Source: Caenorhabditis remanei
Taxonomy: Eukaryota > Nematoda > Chromadorea > Rhabditida > Rhabditidae
Length of the DNA stretch: 64,000 nucleotides
Assembly: GCF_010183535.1 (NCBI RefSeq)
Contig: NC_071329.1
Coordinates: 9,424,001 to 9,488,000, forward strand
Direction of reading: 5' to 3'
Below the pieces are notes generated by a model, which worked only from the letters and a program-made list of their open reading frames with translations, had not been told where the DNA came from and made no database searches. The translations under genes and the position numbers were made by a program. Position 1 is the first letter of the stretch. Each line of letters starts with the position of its first letter. Shown piece by piece: positions 49,515 to 60,837 of the stretch.

Positions 49515-49680
49515 AGTACACAAGACAGGATGTTCAGCGATGAGCGTTCGGTGACTGGATGATCAAAAATGGTAATTCGGTGACTGAATGTTCAGCGATG
49601 AGTATCCGGTTATAACATGTTCAGTACTGCGCATCCGGCAAATGAATGATCAGAAATGGTTATTCATTCGGCAGATACTC
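49515..49680. repeat. Degenerate tandem repeat (TGTTCAGCGATGAG / ATGATCAAAAATGGT)
   Basis: Three to four diverged copies of a roughly 40-60 bp unit containing TTCAGCGATGAG, TTCGGTGACTG and GATCAAAAATGGT. Confidence 0.6.
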
Positions 49681-49717
49681 ATAGTGAGTAGTGAACTTCA
49701 GCAGCACCAGAACTTGA

Positions 49718-49975
49718 GGAGGAGTCCTAACAGCCCAGAACCAGGATGAGCCCAGTCCAGGATGAGCCCAAAACATGAGAAGGAGTCCAGGATCCAGGAC
49801 ATCAGGAGGAGGAGGAGTCCAGGAGGAGTCCAGGATCCAGAACTTGAGGAGGAGTCCAGAACATGAGAGGGAGACCAGGATAGGGATGAGCCCAGAACGG
49901 AGTCGTCCAGGAGTGCGGGATGAGAACGAGTCCAGGAGGATCCCACAAACCGGAGGAGGAGTCCACGTGGAGCCC
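49718..49975. repeat. Minisatellite AGGAGGAGTCCAG-type, right arm
   Basis: Tandem AGGAGTCCAGGA and AACTTGAGGAGGAGTCC units, the reverse complement of the left array 1.2 kb upstream. Long open frames here are repeat artefacts. Confidence 0.75.
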
Positions 49976-50692
49976 GATACCGCGCACTCTAGGAACAACT
50001 GAATAATGTTAACTAGATGATTAATTTTAATATTGATCAAAACGCAGTTTAACACTAGTTAAAAACGAATTTCTAATAAAATGGGTAAAGCAAGTTGTTT
50101 CGCAAGGATTACAGTTTTGAATGTAAATTTTGAATGCTTTGAATGTCTCTGAAGGTTTCTGGAATTTCTGGAACAAACCAAAGAACTGTTGAAACTCGTT
50201 CGAGCTCAGGAACTGTTTTTTTTCTGAACTATCGAATAAAACCGGAACTTTTCCTATTTCTCTAATTTATATAAGAGTACGGTATCTAATTCGTCACCTA
50301 AATAATCGTTCTCTGAATCCATCTCCGCCCATTTTCGGACAATCATAAGACTGTGGCTTCTTTGCCGTTTAGTCGTGCTAAACCGTTCAATGGAACTTGA
50401 TGAATGAAGAATCGAGAGGTTCAGTCAGTTCACACCGTCTTGTGATTTCTTGTGATTAATTGTTGCTGATCGTATTTTGGCGGAAAATCGGGTGTCTTGT
50501 GGTAGTTGTAAATCACTCTATTCTGTGTGTTCTTTGTTTGAAAACTCTATATAAAAGAGTAGAAGTGGAATGAACATTTGCCAGTTATCATCGTTTGCTG
50601 AAATAGCATTAAACAGTACACAAACAATCATAAGAAAGAGAACGTAGGATTCATTGAAACTTCAAAAATACCGAATTCAATAAACTAATATA
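49976..50692. other. Gene-poor region
   Basis: AT-rich, no feature supported. Confidence 0.4.
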
Positions 50693-51073
50693 CAGTGTTA
50701 GCCAAAAGTTTATACATTTTTGCTGTTGTCAGTGGAAAATTACCAACTTGGAGAGAAGGTTTCGGATTTCATGCAGATGAAAAGTAGAACTTCATTTTTG
50801 TAGTTGGCCATTTTTTGTAAGAGCACTCTCAAGTTACAGTCAATTTGCACTGAAATATGTTAATTCAAAAAAGAAATATATTCGCCGGTCTGTAACTTGT
50901 TAGAGAGCGCTCGTACAAAAAAATGGCCAACTAAAAAAATATTCTACTTTTGATCTGCATAGTCCATACAAAATGTTTTTTGTGGTTCAATCAGGAATAC
51001 CGATACATCCTTTCAAAGATGGTAATTTTCAACTGAAAACAGCTAAAATTTATAAACTTTTGACCGGCACTAC
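50693..51073. mobile_element. Tc/mariner-type MITE
   Basis: Imperfect terminal inverted repeats (CAGTGTTAGCCAAAAGTTTATA and the complement of AACTTTTGACCGGCACT) at TA dinucleotides enclose a palindromic interior: GTTGGCCATTTTTTGTA pairs with TACAAAAAAATGGCCAAC, and TAAGAGCACTCTCAAGTTACAG with its near complement. No coding capacity. Confidence 0.8.
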
Positions 51074-52642
51074 AACACAGAATTTTATGAAGTGGAATAG
51101 AACAGTAATAGAAGTCGAAACTGATCGTCTACCTATTGTCGGGTAACTTCAATAGAAATGTATTGGAACATTCCATCACAATGCTAACAGTAAAACAGTT
51201 TAATCAATCCCAACTTCGTTTCTCATCACCTAATCAAATCTCTCTTAAAACATAATTCACATCAGCAGGTACAGTGAGCATTCTATTCTATCTAGTTTCC
51301 ATAGGTTTCATAAACCTTTTCCACTCTAATTGCATCATCATGCTCCAGATGTATGTAATAAAGCATAGTGTTTTTTTCTGGAACGCTATTCAACACCCCA
51401 AGTAAAATCTCTGAAACATTCTTTCTAGAAATTTCTGAGAATTTCAACCATGATCATGTGAGATGTAGACATATTATTCCCAATCTATTTGCGATATGAA
51501 GAGTTGAAAGAAATTCTGAAAAATGGTAGTTCACAAATAATTTCCGTATTTTTCAGACAGTTTTAAGGGATTCGAACAATTATAATCAATGAATTTTGTC
51601 GGCGGTTCCATCACGTGAACAATTGATACCATTGAGACAACCAAATACATTATTTTCGAGAATTTACTGGAAACGTAATGAAAAAAAAAACAAACTTCCA
51701 GGACGGTAGTTTATTTTTTGATGAATCATATTCCTAGAGTTACTACGTCACACGGAATAGTTTGTAGTTATCAAAGCTGATTTAGGCATTCAATTCATCG
51801 AATTACATTCAGTATCATTGAACATTTCATCACAGTTTTCTTCAGTTCACATGTTCTCTAGAATCAATTCACATGCCATACTTCCTCATCACACACGAGA
51901 AATTTCTATACGACTGATCATAGTCCGTTTCTGTCATCTCTTCAGAAGAAGAAGGCGTCCACCACAAGAACCCTGAATGCACCCAGTGCAAATGTAATTA
52001 CAGAACTTTCTCGTCTTTTGAGATGTAAAATTTGCAATATTTCAAAAACAAGAGATATCAGTTGTTTATAAAAACATTAAAATCTGAAACGTAAGAGAAT
52101 ATTATGATCTGAAATGTGATCAATGTGATCGGTGATTGGTACAAATTGATGGAGAAAAACACAGATCCGTTGGGTGAAGAAATTTCTGGACTTTGTCCTG
52201 GAACACAATGAAATCAAGATAAAAATAAAAAGTTAGATAAGATTAGAACGCTTGAAATGAGTCTGAAAACAAAAGTTGTTTTAATTGGAAAACACAAAAA
52301 GTTTGTTGCACTTCTGGTAGTCGTTAAACGACCGACAGAGAAATCCAAATAGGAGAGAACATTGTGTGATACAGCGATCTTTTCTCGTTTTATTTCCCTT
52401 TTTGCGTTTAAATGGTCAACTTCTTTTCTATTTCTGTTTCGTTTTTATCGTTTTCTATCAACCAAAAAAAAAGAGATACGAAGAATTCTTCATTTCGTCA
52501 GAAAAAAATCAATCAATAGTCAGTATAGACATCGTCAGATCATGTTTTAATTCTTTTTGTTTTTTGGATTTGGACCCGTCCAATAGTTGAGAAATTCAAT
52601 TGAAGGTAGATAACAGATAACAATTATTCATAGATAACAGAT
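51074..52642. other. Gene-poor region
   Basis: AT-rich, no feature supported. The 3' end of the next minus-strand gene is expected near 52.6 kb. Confidence 0.4.
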
Positions 52643-53115
52643 TTACAATCGGAGTCCTGCTCGAGATTTCATTTGGGATCCGAGTAACTGAAAAAAGGAA
52701 AAATGTGAATATGGTATATATGGTAATAACCAAATTTAAAAAAAACTTACATCAGAGATTCTGATTCTTCTGAATTGACGGAACACGATATGTCCAGCTC
52801 CGTCACTCAAAAAGTTCACAGATTTGTCAGATTTGAATGTTTCATATTCAGCAATTGAAGGGATTGGAGCATCAACTCCAGATGGAGCACCTCTACTGAT
52901 GAAGTCAATCAGACGAGCATTCTTTACTGTTTCTTGTTTTTTCATCAGTTTTTTGTACAAGACATCCAATCCAGATGCTTGATCTGCCGAATCTATTTCG
53001 GGAGCAGCGAGGATGACTGAAAATATTCGAATAAGTAGGAAATTCGGAAGGAAATATAAGAGCGAAACTTACATGGGAAAGCAATAAGAGCGAGAAGAAC
53101 AACGAATCGCATCAT
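52643..53115 (-). CDS. Small secreted protein A, paralogue of the 54.4-55.2 kb gene
   Basis: Three exons: 53115-53073, 53016 to about 52752, and a short last exon ending at 52643. A signal peptide (MMRFVVLLALIAFPFILAA) precedes a helical segment (LDVLYKKLMKKQETVKNARL), ISRGAPSGVDAP, the block EYETFKSDKSVNFLSDGAGH, IVFRQFRR and a short basic tail ending SRAGLRL. No cysteines. The nearby paralogue keeps FISR.xPxGVDAP, EYETFKSDKS.NFL.DGAGH and VFRQ(F/Y)RR, so these are probably the functional parts. Dibasic RR after VFRQF would suit a processed peptide, so a neuropeptide-like precursor is possible, but this is inference. The second of two adjacent ATGs is also usable. Confidence 0.83.
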
Positions 53116-53613
53116 TGTTTTGTTTCAGAACGAATGGAAAATAGGAATGCAGAAGATGGTGTGAAACTTAGCGAAGTCATGACTTCGATGGCCGCTATTT
53201 ATTTGATTCAGACGTCGAAACGATGGACGATGTGAACACGAGACACGCCGACACAGATGATGGTAAGAGAGCATTGTGATAAGAGAGAATTCGACAAACT
53301 GTGATCTTCTATCAACCAATGACGCGAACAGTTCAATATAATGCAAAATCAGGAGACACAGACTTTATCAACTTTCATCAATGCACCGGAAGTTTGATAT
53401 GTTGAAGAAGAATAGGAGAACGAAGAAGTTATTTTAGACACTCGAAGACTTCAGAAGGTGGGGTCCACTCTCAAAAACACAGAAGAGGACAAGTGCGTAC
53501 ATCACTGATCGCCAGTTTCAAGTTGAAAAGATGGTAGACGTGCTATTTCACATTAATTCGTTCTCTGAAGGCCACGCCTTCTCTGATTGAGCGTACTCTG
53601 CTGCCAGACGTCG
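53116..53613. other. Upstream region of secreted protein A
   Basis: Promoter/5'UTR of the minus-strand gene and, at its right edge, the promoter of the candidate plus-strand transcript below. Confidence 0.4.
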
Positions 53614-53620
53614 TATAAAA
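53614..53620 (+). promoter_or_regulatory. TATA box on the plus strand
   Basis: TATAAAA in GTCGTATAAAAGGACGG. No protein gene lies downstream on this strand; see the candidate transcript. Confidence 0.45.
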
Positions 53621-53639
53621 GGACGGCGGATTGGTAGAC

Positions 53640-53875
53640 GACCACCACGGCTTCAGACGCTCATTCTCTGTGTTATTCTAATTTGTTACTACTACTATCC
53701 TTATTTTTCATGTTCTCTTTTTTCAATCCACAAGCAGATTCTTTCTGAGTCAAGCGAATTCCTGAAGTTTTTTAATGATTGATCTTGTTTTCAGTATTAT
53801 TTTGAAACTGATCTTTGAAAGTAATCTCATGACTTTTAAAGATCTTCACCAAATAAATCTATTTCCGTATGCCAT
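53640..53875 (+). ncRNA. Candidate short polyadenylated non-coding transcript
   Basis: Region between a good TATA box (53614) and an AATAAA (53852-53857). The longest ATG frame is about a dozen codons. Supported only by these two signals. Confidence 0.25.
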
Positions 53876-54427
53876 TTTTTATTAATAGAACAGCCTTATT
53901 CCTAAAAACTTCTTCTTCTTCTTCTCTTTTTCTTCATCTATTTTCTCTAAAAAGAAATAGAAGACTTCGAAGATAGCATTCCTTTTGTTATACTTGGTGG
54001 CGGCACAAAGCACAGTGACATCACTGAAACTGAAACAAAATAAAATCGATAAAGCAAAGTTTGAATGAAACTTATTTATTAAGGGGAACAAAATATACAA
54101 AGAAGTACACTGATACATTTCAAAAAAGAAGAAATTGTCTGATATGAACTGGAAAACCGATATTCCTTTGTTTCGTCAAGGCGAGACCCGTGTCATTGGT
54201 TGATGATATGTTCGTTGAACGATATGTCAGAAGATGAAGAAGAAGAAGAAGACGTCTGATATGTCGAGTTGATATGTCCGAGAGATGAGAGGGTGGGAGG
54301 GAAAGGATGTACAAGGGACTGTCAGAGAAGACAGGGAAAGTTTTTGGGGAGAGAAGAATGAAAAAGATAACAATGATAATAGATACAAGAAGAGAAAATA
54401 CAGATCAATGGGATCAGATAGTCGAGA
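53876..54427. other. 3' flank of secreted protein B
   Basis: Probable long 3'UTR; an AATAAA on the minus strand at about 54065. Contains AAGAAG microsatellites near 53.92 and 54.24 kb. Confidence 0.4.
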
Positions 54428-55183
54428 TTAGACTCCTCCAGCACGACGGTTGACATTGTGGAGAATCTGAAAAGATTGAAGAATGAGAATGAGTTGTTAT
54501 TGATCTCAGATTTTCTCTAATTTCAGATTTGCTCAAAATCTCAGTACATTCATCTCTACAACTATGCGGCTTCCTCTCTTCCTCTATATCATCGCTACGA
54601 ATCCTCAGTTCTGAAAAGTTCAGTGCGATCTAGGGCCAAAAACCATATACGAATGTGTGAATGATCTATAAGTTCTCACTATCCATATAGTAAAACGACA
54701 GTCCGACCAGTGAACAATTCAGAAATGATCTCTCAATATATCACATGCGCGTTCAACTTGCGGTCATTATCTATCTTCTTTTGTTTAGTCTCATTGAACT
54801 TACATCAGAGAGACGAGCACGTCTGTATTGACGGAAGACAACGTGTCCAGCTCCATCATTCAAGAAGTTTGCTGATTTGTCAGATTTGAAGGTTTCGTAT
54901 TCAGCCATCATTGCAACTGGAGCATCGACACCTCCTGGCATGGCTCGGCTGATGAAGTTGATGAGACGATGTTGTTTTGATTCGTTCTGCTTCTTGACAA
55001 TTTTTGCAAATAAGATTTCAAGATTCGTTGGCTTTTCGAGTTTTGGTTCTTCAATCATTGGAGCCGCAGAGCAGAAGGCAACTGAAATTATTTAGTCATT
55101 ATTTTCAGATATTCGTTTTAAGTCAAACTCTCACCGATGACAACCAAAAGAATGGAAGTGGTGAAGAAGGTTTGAGATTGCAT
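54428..55183 (-). CDS. Small secreted protein B, paralogue of the 52.6-53.1 kb gene
   Basis: Three exons (55183-55134, 55081-54804 and a last exon ending at 54428). The signal peptide (FFTTSILLVVIVAFCSAA) is followed by LEILFAKIVKKQNESKQHRL, INFISRAMPGGVDAP, EYETFKSDKSANFLNDGAGH, VVFRQYRRARLSD and a tail ending VNRRAGGV. It has the same three-exon layout as gene A on the same strand 1.3 kb away, with the last intron after the LSD/ISD codons in both, so the pair arose by tandem duplication. Function unknown; the conserved block and dibasic sites are the points of interest. Confidence 0.85.
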
Positions 55184-57308
55184 TGGATGATTTTAGAAGT
55201 TTAAGCTTTTGCTGTTGGAAATCCAGTAGTCGCCATGCTTCTTTTATAGTGACATCTTCTTGAAGGGGTGGGACAAAAAGGAGAACGAAAAGAGAAAGAA
55301 ATAGGATAGAAGACGAAGAGACGGAGGGTATCAATAGGAGTGGGTGGTATTGTTGAGTTCATTTTGAAGACGTATGGAAGATCAGTGGGATCAGGAGAAC
55401 GACGACTACAGTATTCTTTTGGGAAAAGAACAAAATGGGTGGAGCTTAGGAGAAAAGAGAGTGGGTTACTGTAGGAGATTATAGAGAAAAACTCAAAAGA
55501 CGAAAATAAATTGGGGGATTCAGAGAACGAGGAAGCTTCTGATCGCTCGGTTCAAGGTGACCGAACTCTGTGGTTCAGATTAAAAAGAAAACATATTTTT
55601 GCGGCGATCTTTTGAAATTTGAAGTTTTTCATTACGATCATCTCATTCTACACTTTTGGAAACATTGACTGAGGAATCTCACTTAACTACAGTAAGCTTG
55701 AAGATAATCCAAAATCAGAATTCTTTTGGAGTTGTTTTTTTCTCGGGAGCTGTAGTTCTTTCTGTGCAGGCAACAAGTGAAGCTTCAGTATCCAATCAAA
55801 ATGTGATAATCCTATATTCAGGGATCAATTGATATTGAACTTCTTTGATTCTATTATTACATTTCAAATGCGGTTTAATTTTTCTCAAATTCCAGAACTT
55901 TCTAGTTTGTAGCGTATCGAAGTGATGATATCAGGGCGTGGCATGTCTACCGTATGACCTGTTTCAGAAGAAGATGGTGGCGAACTAATACTGATCAGAC
56001 TGTCGACACGAATTCAATTAAAATTTATTGGGATTGTATGAATAAAGCATAGTTTTTTCTTGTTCGAACGGTAATGCGTGGTTCCGAATTCGGTTAAGAA
56101 TTAACGAACTCATCGACGGTTTTGCAACTGTGAGATGTTCTACAATTAAGCAGAAATACAAGAATCCAAATTCCAAAAATCACAACTCGGATAGTTCCTA
56201 AAATCAAACAATTCTTGTTTTCCAGTGATGTCAAGTTCGAGAATGACGACGCTTCTATGATGAACCACCCAACTTCTTCTTTTCATCCCACCGAATTTCC
56301 TCTGTTAATTATTCAACTGTAGTTCCTCTTGTACACATTCTTTTGTCTGATGGTCAATCTTCCAGGCACGACTCAAGTGCAGTCGTCTGAAAAGGAAACA
56401 TCTTGGATGACTATCCTCGTTTTTTCGGTACAAATTGTTCGTATCATCATAATCTGTACCGAGAGACGTCTGCCGTCGCCGTCGTTTCACTGCGTGAGAT
56501 ACCGTACTTTCCGTGATTAATACGACTTTTTCATGTCTTTCAAAGAGAAATATTGAATGTTTCAGCTTCACTTGGAGTTAAGATTAAATCTGAAAGGTTA
56601 TGATGGTAGTTCGTAGTAGAACAACAATAATCCTGAACATTTTTTCACAGGGTCCCTTCCAGAAAAAAATATATGATTCAGTTTTATCTCAGTTTAATTT
56701 CACTCATAATATTCAACCAGAAACTAAAGCAAACTGCTTAACTCGTTCTACTTCATACTATTTTGTTCTAGATCGTTTCCAGTAGTTGCTAGATGGGAAT
56801 TCTCCAAAAAGGTTTGTAGACAAATGATATCAACCGCGTGCTATCACATGATAGTTTGTTCCAATGGGTTCTCATCACCATCATAAACTGCAGAATAAAC
56901 GTACTCTGCAGTCTAAGAAAACGTGTTCCCCACATGGAGTTGATCGGCCTGAACCATCCGATCGGTCATCAATTAGACCAAAAGAATCAACGCACGCGAG
57001 AAGTTGATTGATCGAAATGGGTTCATGAGTAGAGAACAAATTGCACAAACACTTTTCAGACCTGAATAATCAGTAGAGTAAAAAATTTAAATGATTGTAT
57101 CTTACGTCTTATACAAAAAACTGAACGAATCTAACAGTAGTTGTCACATAATTGATGATTATCTACCTGACTTCCTCTGAAAATGCAAACATTTTTTATT
57201 TTGCATGTTCACGGATCTCAAGTTCGTTTATTTAATTTTATGTATCAAGAACTCCTGTCTAGATTTTAAAAAAGTCATCTGCAAAAATACTTTAAATATC
57301 ATTCTATA
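55184..57308. other. Gene-poor region
   Basis: AT-rich. A minus-strand frame at about 56308-56520 encodes a basic segment (VKRRRRQTSLG...) but lacks an ATG and has a competing internal acceptor, so no gene is called. Confidence 0.4.
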
Positions 57309-57518
57309 CTACAACATATTCTCTTCTATCACTATTTTTAATACCAAATAGTCATTGTTATTCTTATCTGATTTTAGAATATCTTCTTTTTCTCTGTCCT
57401 GATCAACGAATTCAACGGGTTCAAATCGTTTGACCACAATACCCCCAAATTTGTTTTCATCTTCAATCACATGTGTGAACTGGATGATCAGCAGGAAAAT
57501 TGCAATTTCAAAATTCAT
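57309..57518 (-). CDS. Small secreted peptide, 69 residues
   Basis: Single-exon frame beginning MNFEIAIFLLIIQFTHVIED, a plausible signal peptide, then an acidic Asp/Glu/Lys-rich chain (VEFVDQDREKEDIL) with no cysteine. The ATG is two bases after AGTCAG, a possible trans-splice acceptor, and an AATAAA lies about 80 bases past the stop. Family not recognised; hypothetical. Confidence 0.45.
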   Translation of the reverse strand: MNFEIAIFLLIIQFTHVIEDENKFGGIVVKRFEPVEFVDQDREKEDILKSDKNNNDYLVLKIVIEENML

Positions 57519-57850
57519 TTCTGACTACTCATCTCCAAAATGGAAGAGATCATTTGGTAGAAAAGAGCAGAAAACAAAATTGTGAAGGGAGAGTAAACAG
57601 GATAGTCAGCTACCAGTTAGTCGGCGGAGACTGCTCAATTGTAAATAATAAATATTTACTGTTTCAATAAATCATCTGAAAAAACTTTATTACTTTTTGA
57701 GACTGAAGACACCAATTGACAGGTCATATCAACATGGAGGTCTATAATGGAGCAACGAAATGGAGAGTTTTGAGAAATGGATCTCCTTGAAACTCTAAAC
57801 AAATTCAATTGATATAATTACATGTGTGAACGACTATAATTAATGTAGAC
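57519..57850. other. Spacer between two small minus-strand genes
   Basis: AT-rich, no feature seen. Confidence 0.4.
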
Positions 57851-58112
57851 CTATTTTTCAAACATTTCATGAATGTCCAGACTGATTTTTCGGAATTTAA
57901 CAAGATAATAAGGGAAACAAGCATGGAACAAATCTAAATTTATTTGCATATTGTGAAAAAAACGGGAAAAAAATCGGGAGAACATACGTCGGTTTCAAAA
58001 AATAATTCAAAGTTTTCATAATCACTGTTTGTTTTTTATCGGAGTCATCGTATCCAAGCTGAATAAACCAACCGTATACCCTTGTAACTAGATGAATCTT
58101 GCTCTGTGACAT
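57851..58112 (-). CDS. Two-exon small protein (about 51 residues or more)
   Basis: Exon 58112-57988 (in-frame ATG; MSQSKIHLVTRVYGWF) ends at an ACCGAC|GTATGT donor. Exon 57881-57851 follows AAATCAG and continues in phase to a stop (LDIHEMFEK). The frame is open upstream of this ATG (GFSNEFKVNLP) to an acceptor TTGTTCAG at about 58157, so the true start may lie in an unseen upstream exon. It faces away from the astacin gene 305 bp upstream. Not recognised. Confidence 0.4.
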
Positions 58113-58416
58113 TGGCAAATTCACTTTAAATTCATTAGAGAAACCATCTGAACAACTTGTTGAAAGCAGACAATCAAACAAGGAAACAAGTAATTTTACC
58201 AGAAATCCGAAAGTTATTCTATTCAAATAAAGAAGGAGAGGGAACCTCAAATAGAAATAGAGGAGGGAGGAAATTACAAAATCGAACTGTATTTGCTAAA
58301 AAGATCTGATGAAAGAGGAGGTGGAGCAGTTAGAAAAAAGTTTGCTCAAATACCAGTTGAGTTGGCACATTTTACGACGGCGGGAGGGCTCCGATTTTGG
58401 TTATTCTTGTCACATT

Positions 58417-60708
58417 ATGCGGCTCGATTTAGGTATCACAACTTGGGTGATTATATTTTTGGTAAGTTGTTTTTCAAGGAAATTCTCAAAATTTGAAGAC
58501 GAGTTTGTTCAAATTTTCAATCATTCAGATATCAATTGATATGATTTTCCTATTTATCAATGATTCCCTTTTAAAAATTCGTCACTTTTCAGACGGCGAT
58601 CGACTGTGCCATTCCCTATTATCGAACGCATTCGAACTTTGGATCATTGGGAAGGGTTCGTCATTTTGTAAATAAAGCCAATGATCTTATCCACAAATAA
58701 CACTTCTCCGTTTGTGTCAATTTTAAAATAACAAAATGTTGAAAAAAGGAAATGAGTCACTCAAAAACAGTTTACAGAGGGAAGTGAGACAAGTTCAAAG
58801 AGATCTCTCATATCGATGGCCAAACAATACTGTGCCGTATTTTGTTGGAAATGTGACAAGTGAGAAAATGGAGAGATGAATGAGGGTATTTGATGTTGAA
58901 TTTTCTTTTAGGTAACATCAAAAAGTCAGTGAGAATGGCGATTGAGGAGCTCCATGCCTGGACATGTATCCGATTCCAGAATGTAAATGAACGTTCTTCA
59001 AGTAAGATTTTATTTTCTAAACTAGACACAATTTCCTTTTGACTAATATTAAAAGAGATTGATTTAAGATGTTATTGTCCACATCTAACTGTTGAAAATC
59101 CAATTCATCGCCATCAGAACTAAATAAAAAATCATATTTTATCATATTTTATTTATTAAAGTTAATTTTTTGCTCCGATTTAGTTTCACAGTTTAGTCGT
59201 CATTGGAAAGTTGATAATCGGATAACTCAAACAAAAAAGATAACCCCGTTTTTGGAAATCTGTATTTTGATCTATAGCCTTGATCCTCCATAGTAGATAC
59301 ATCAGCAACTGAAGAAAGAAAACACAGAACTTTCAATTCCGACACTCGTTGATTTCCACAGTTTAATGACGCTTTGAGAATCAATTCGCTCAAAATGTCA
59401 CTTTCGAACATTCTTTGACGTCACGGAACTTTGTATTTTCTGGAGACTACACTCTTTGTTCTCATTATAGATGCTTCTATTTGAAAGGAAGACGTGATTT
59501 CTTACAGACGGCGACTCGGTACGAATTGTCGACCTCGGATCGTGTTCTTCACCTATTGGCCGTCAACAAATTGGAATTCAAGATGTATCTTTGACTAAGA
59601 ATTGTTGGGGAGTACGTGACGAAAATTATTGAATTAAAAAATCAAGTGCTAGTAATACATTCAGATGGGAACAGCAATTCACGAATTGATGCATGCTATT
59701 GGAATTGAACATACTCAATCGAGGAGTGATAGAAACAGATATCTTGATATTCTCGCTCAAAACATTGATGTGGGGATCAAAGTGAAACCATTTCTTCTTA
59801 AATCATAATTTACAGCAACGAGATCTCCCTAATTTCGAACTACTCTCACCTCGTCTTTGGGCGAATTTAGTACCGTACGATTATGGAAGTGTAATGCATT
59901 ATTCTGCTGACTCGTGAGTTGCTTTTCAAAAGTTTCTAATTTTTCTAGTTTCTTGTTTTCAGATTTTCGAATAAAGATGATGAACAAACAATGCTTCCAA
60001 AAGACAGAACTTTTATTGAGACAATGGGAAGCATGATTCCAAATTTCTATGATTTCGATCAGATTAATCAATATTATTCATGCTATGACTCTTGCCGTAA
60101 CTCGGGTGGTCAGGTTGCGAATTGCGCGAACGGAGGGATACCGAATCCAAATAATTGTCAAATTTGTAACTGCCCGATGGGATATGGTGGAGATCTTTGC
60201 GATCAGAGGGTCAGTTATTTCGAAAACATTCAAGCCTACACATATATTTTAATTTCAGCCAGAAGGATGTGGTTCAACACTTTTCGCAACTGATAGATGG
60301 CAAAAACAGAAACTAACTGTCAGATTTAGTAAAAACGATGATCAATACTTCACATTTTGCAACTCGTGGATTGTTGGTCCAACTGGTCGAACAATTCAAG
60401 TAATTTACGAGATAACGTCAGAATCAACTAGACGGGAAATCTGTTCATTCGGATGTTATGAAGGAGGAATTGAAGTGAAACATCTGGAAGATCCTAGGAT
60501 AACTAACGATCGGTTTGTTTTTCTAGCTCTTTGGGACGAAACACTTAATCTATGAATATCAGAATCTGAATCCTTCACTGAAAACATTTTCAGAGACTGC
60601 TGCCTGAACACACCACTCAATATCACGACAACAGTAAATCCTCTACCAGTGATTCTTTATACTTCCGGAGCAACTGTCACCTATGATTTCTCATATCGAT
60701 ACATGTAA
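58417..60708 (+). CDS. Astacin-family zinc metalloprotease (NAS type) with EGF and CUB domains
   Basis: Ten exons (58417-58461, 58593-58667, 58778-58859, 58912-59001, 59508-59611, 59665-59769, 59816-59913, 59963-60209, 60259-60512, 60594-60708) join in phase to 404 residues. A short signal sequence (MRLDLGITTWVIIFL) and propeptide precede the catalytic domain, which starts RWPNNTVPYFVG. The zinc motif is HELMHAIGIEHTQSR (HExxHxxGxxH) and the Met-turn is SVMHYS. An EGF-like module (CANGGIPNPNNCQICNCPMGYGGDLC) and a CUB-like region follow, ending at TAA 60706-60708 with AATAAA about 60 bases on. These are secreted proteases for matrix, cuticle or digestion. The fourth intron (506 bp) is oversized and holds an antisense ORF. 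The first three exons are least certain: an alternative reads through from ATG 58736. Confidence 0.92.
59193..59411 (-). CDS. Intron-nested antisense small ORF, 72 residues
   Basis: An ATG-started uninterrupted frame (MFESDILSELILKASLNC...) lies wholly in intron 4 of the astacin gene, on the opposite strand. A TGACGTCA palindrome (59416-59423) stands immediately upstream, and AATAAA occurs about 40 bases downstream on its strand. These are the marks of a small independent gene, but the frame could be chance. Not recognised. Confidence 0.35.
   Translation of the reverse strand: MFESDILSELILKASLNCGNQRVSELKVLCFLSSVADVSTMEDQGYRSKYRFPKTGLSFLFELSDYQLSNDD
59416..59423. promoter_or_regulatory. CRE-like palindrome TGACGTCA
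   Basis: Consensus CREB/ATF site five bases upstream of the nested antisense ORF, inside the astacin intron. Confidence 0.4.
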
Positions 60709-60837
60709 ACTTTTGATTTTATTTTCAAACCTTTGCTTTTTGTTTTCTTCATTTTGTGATCTCTTCGAATAAACGAGTATTTTCTTGTTTCTCAGAATTG
60801 AGCAATGTTTATTCGTTGCTCTAAAAGTAACCCATAA

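Noticed and set aside
49660..50055. Frames rich in SWTPPP and SSGS
   Set aside because: Translation of the AGGAGGAGTCC minisatellite.
56308..56571. Minus-strand frame with VKRRRRQTSLG, resembling a prohormone cleavage site
   Set aside because: Starts at GTG rather than ATG, has an internal strong acceptor and only two cysteines; it does not fit insulin-like or other peptides.
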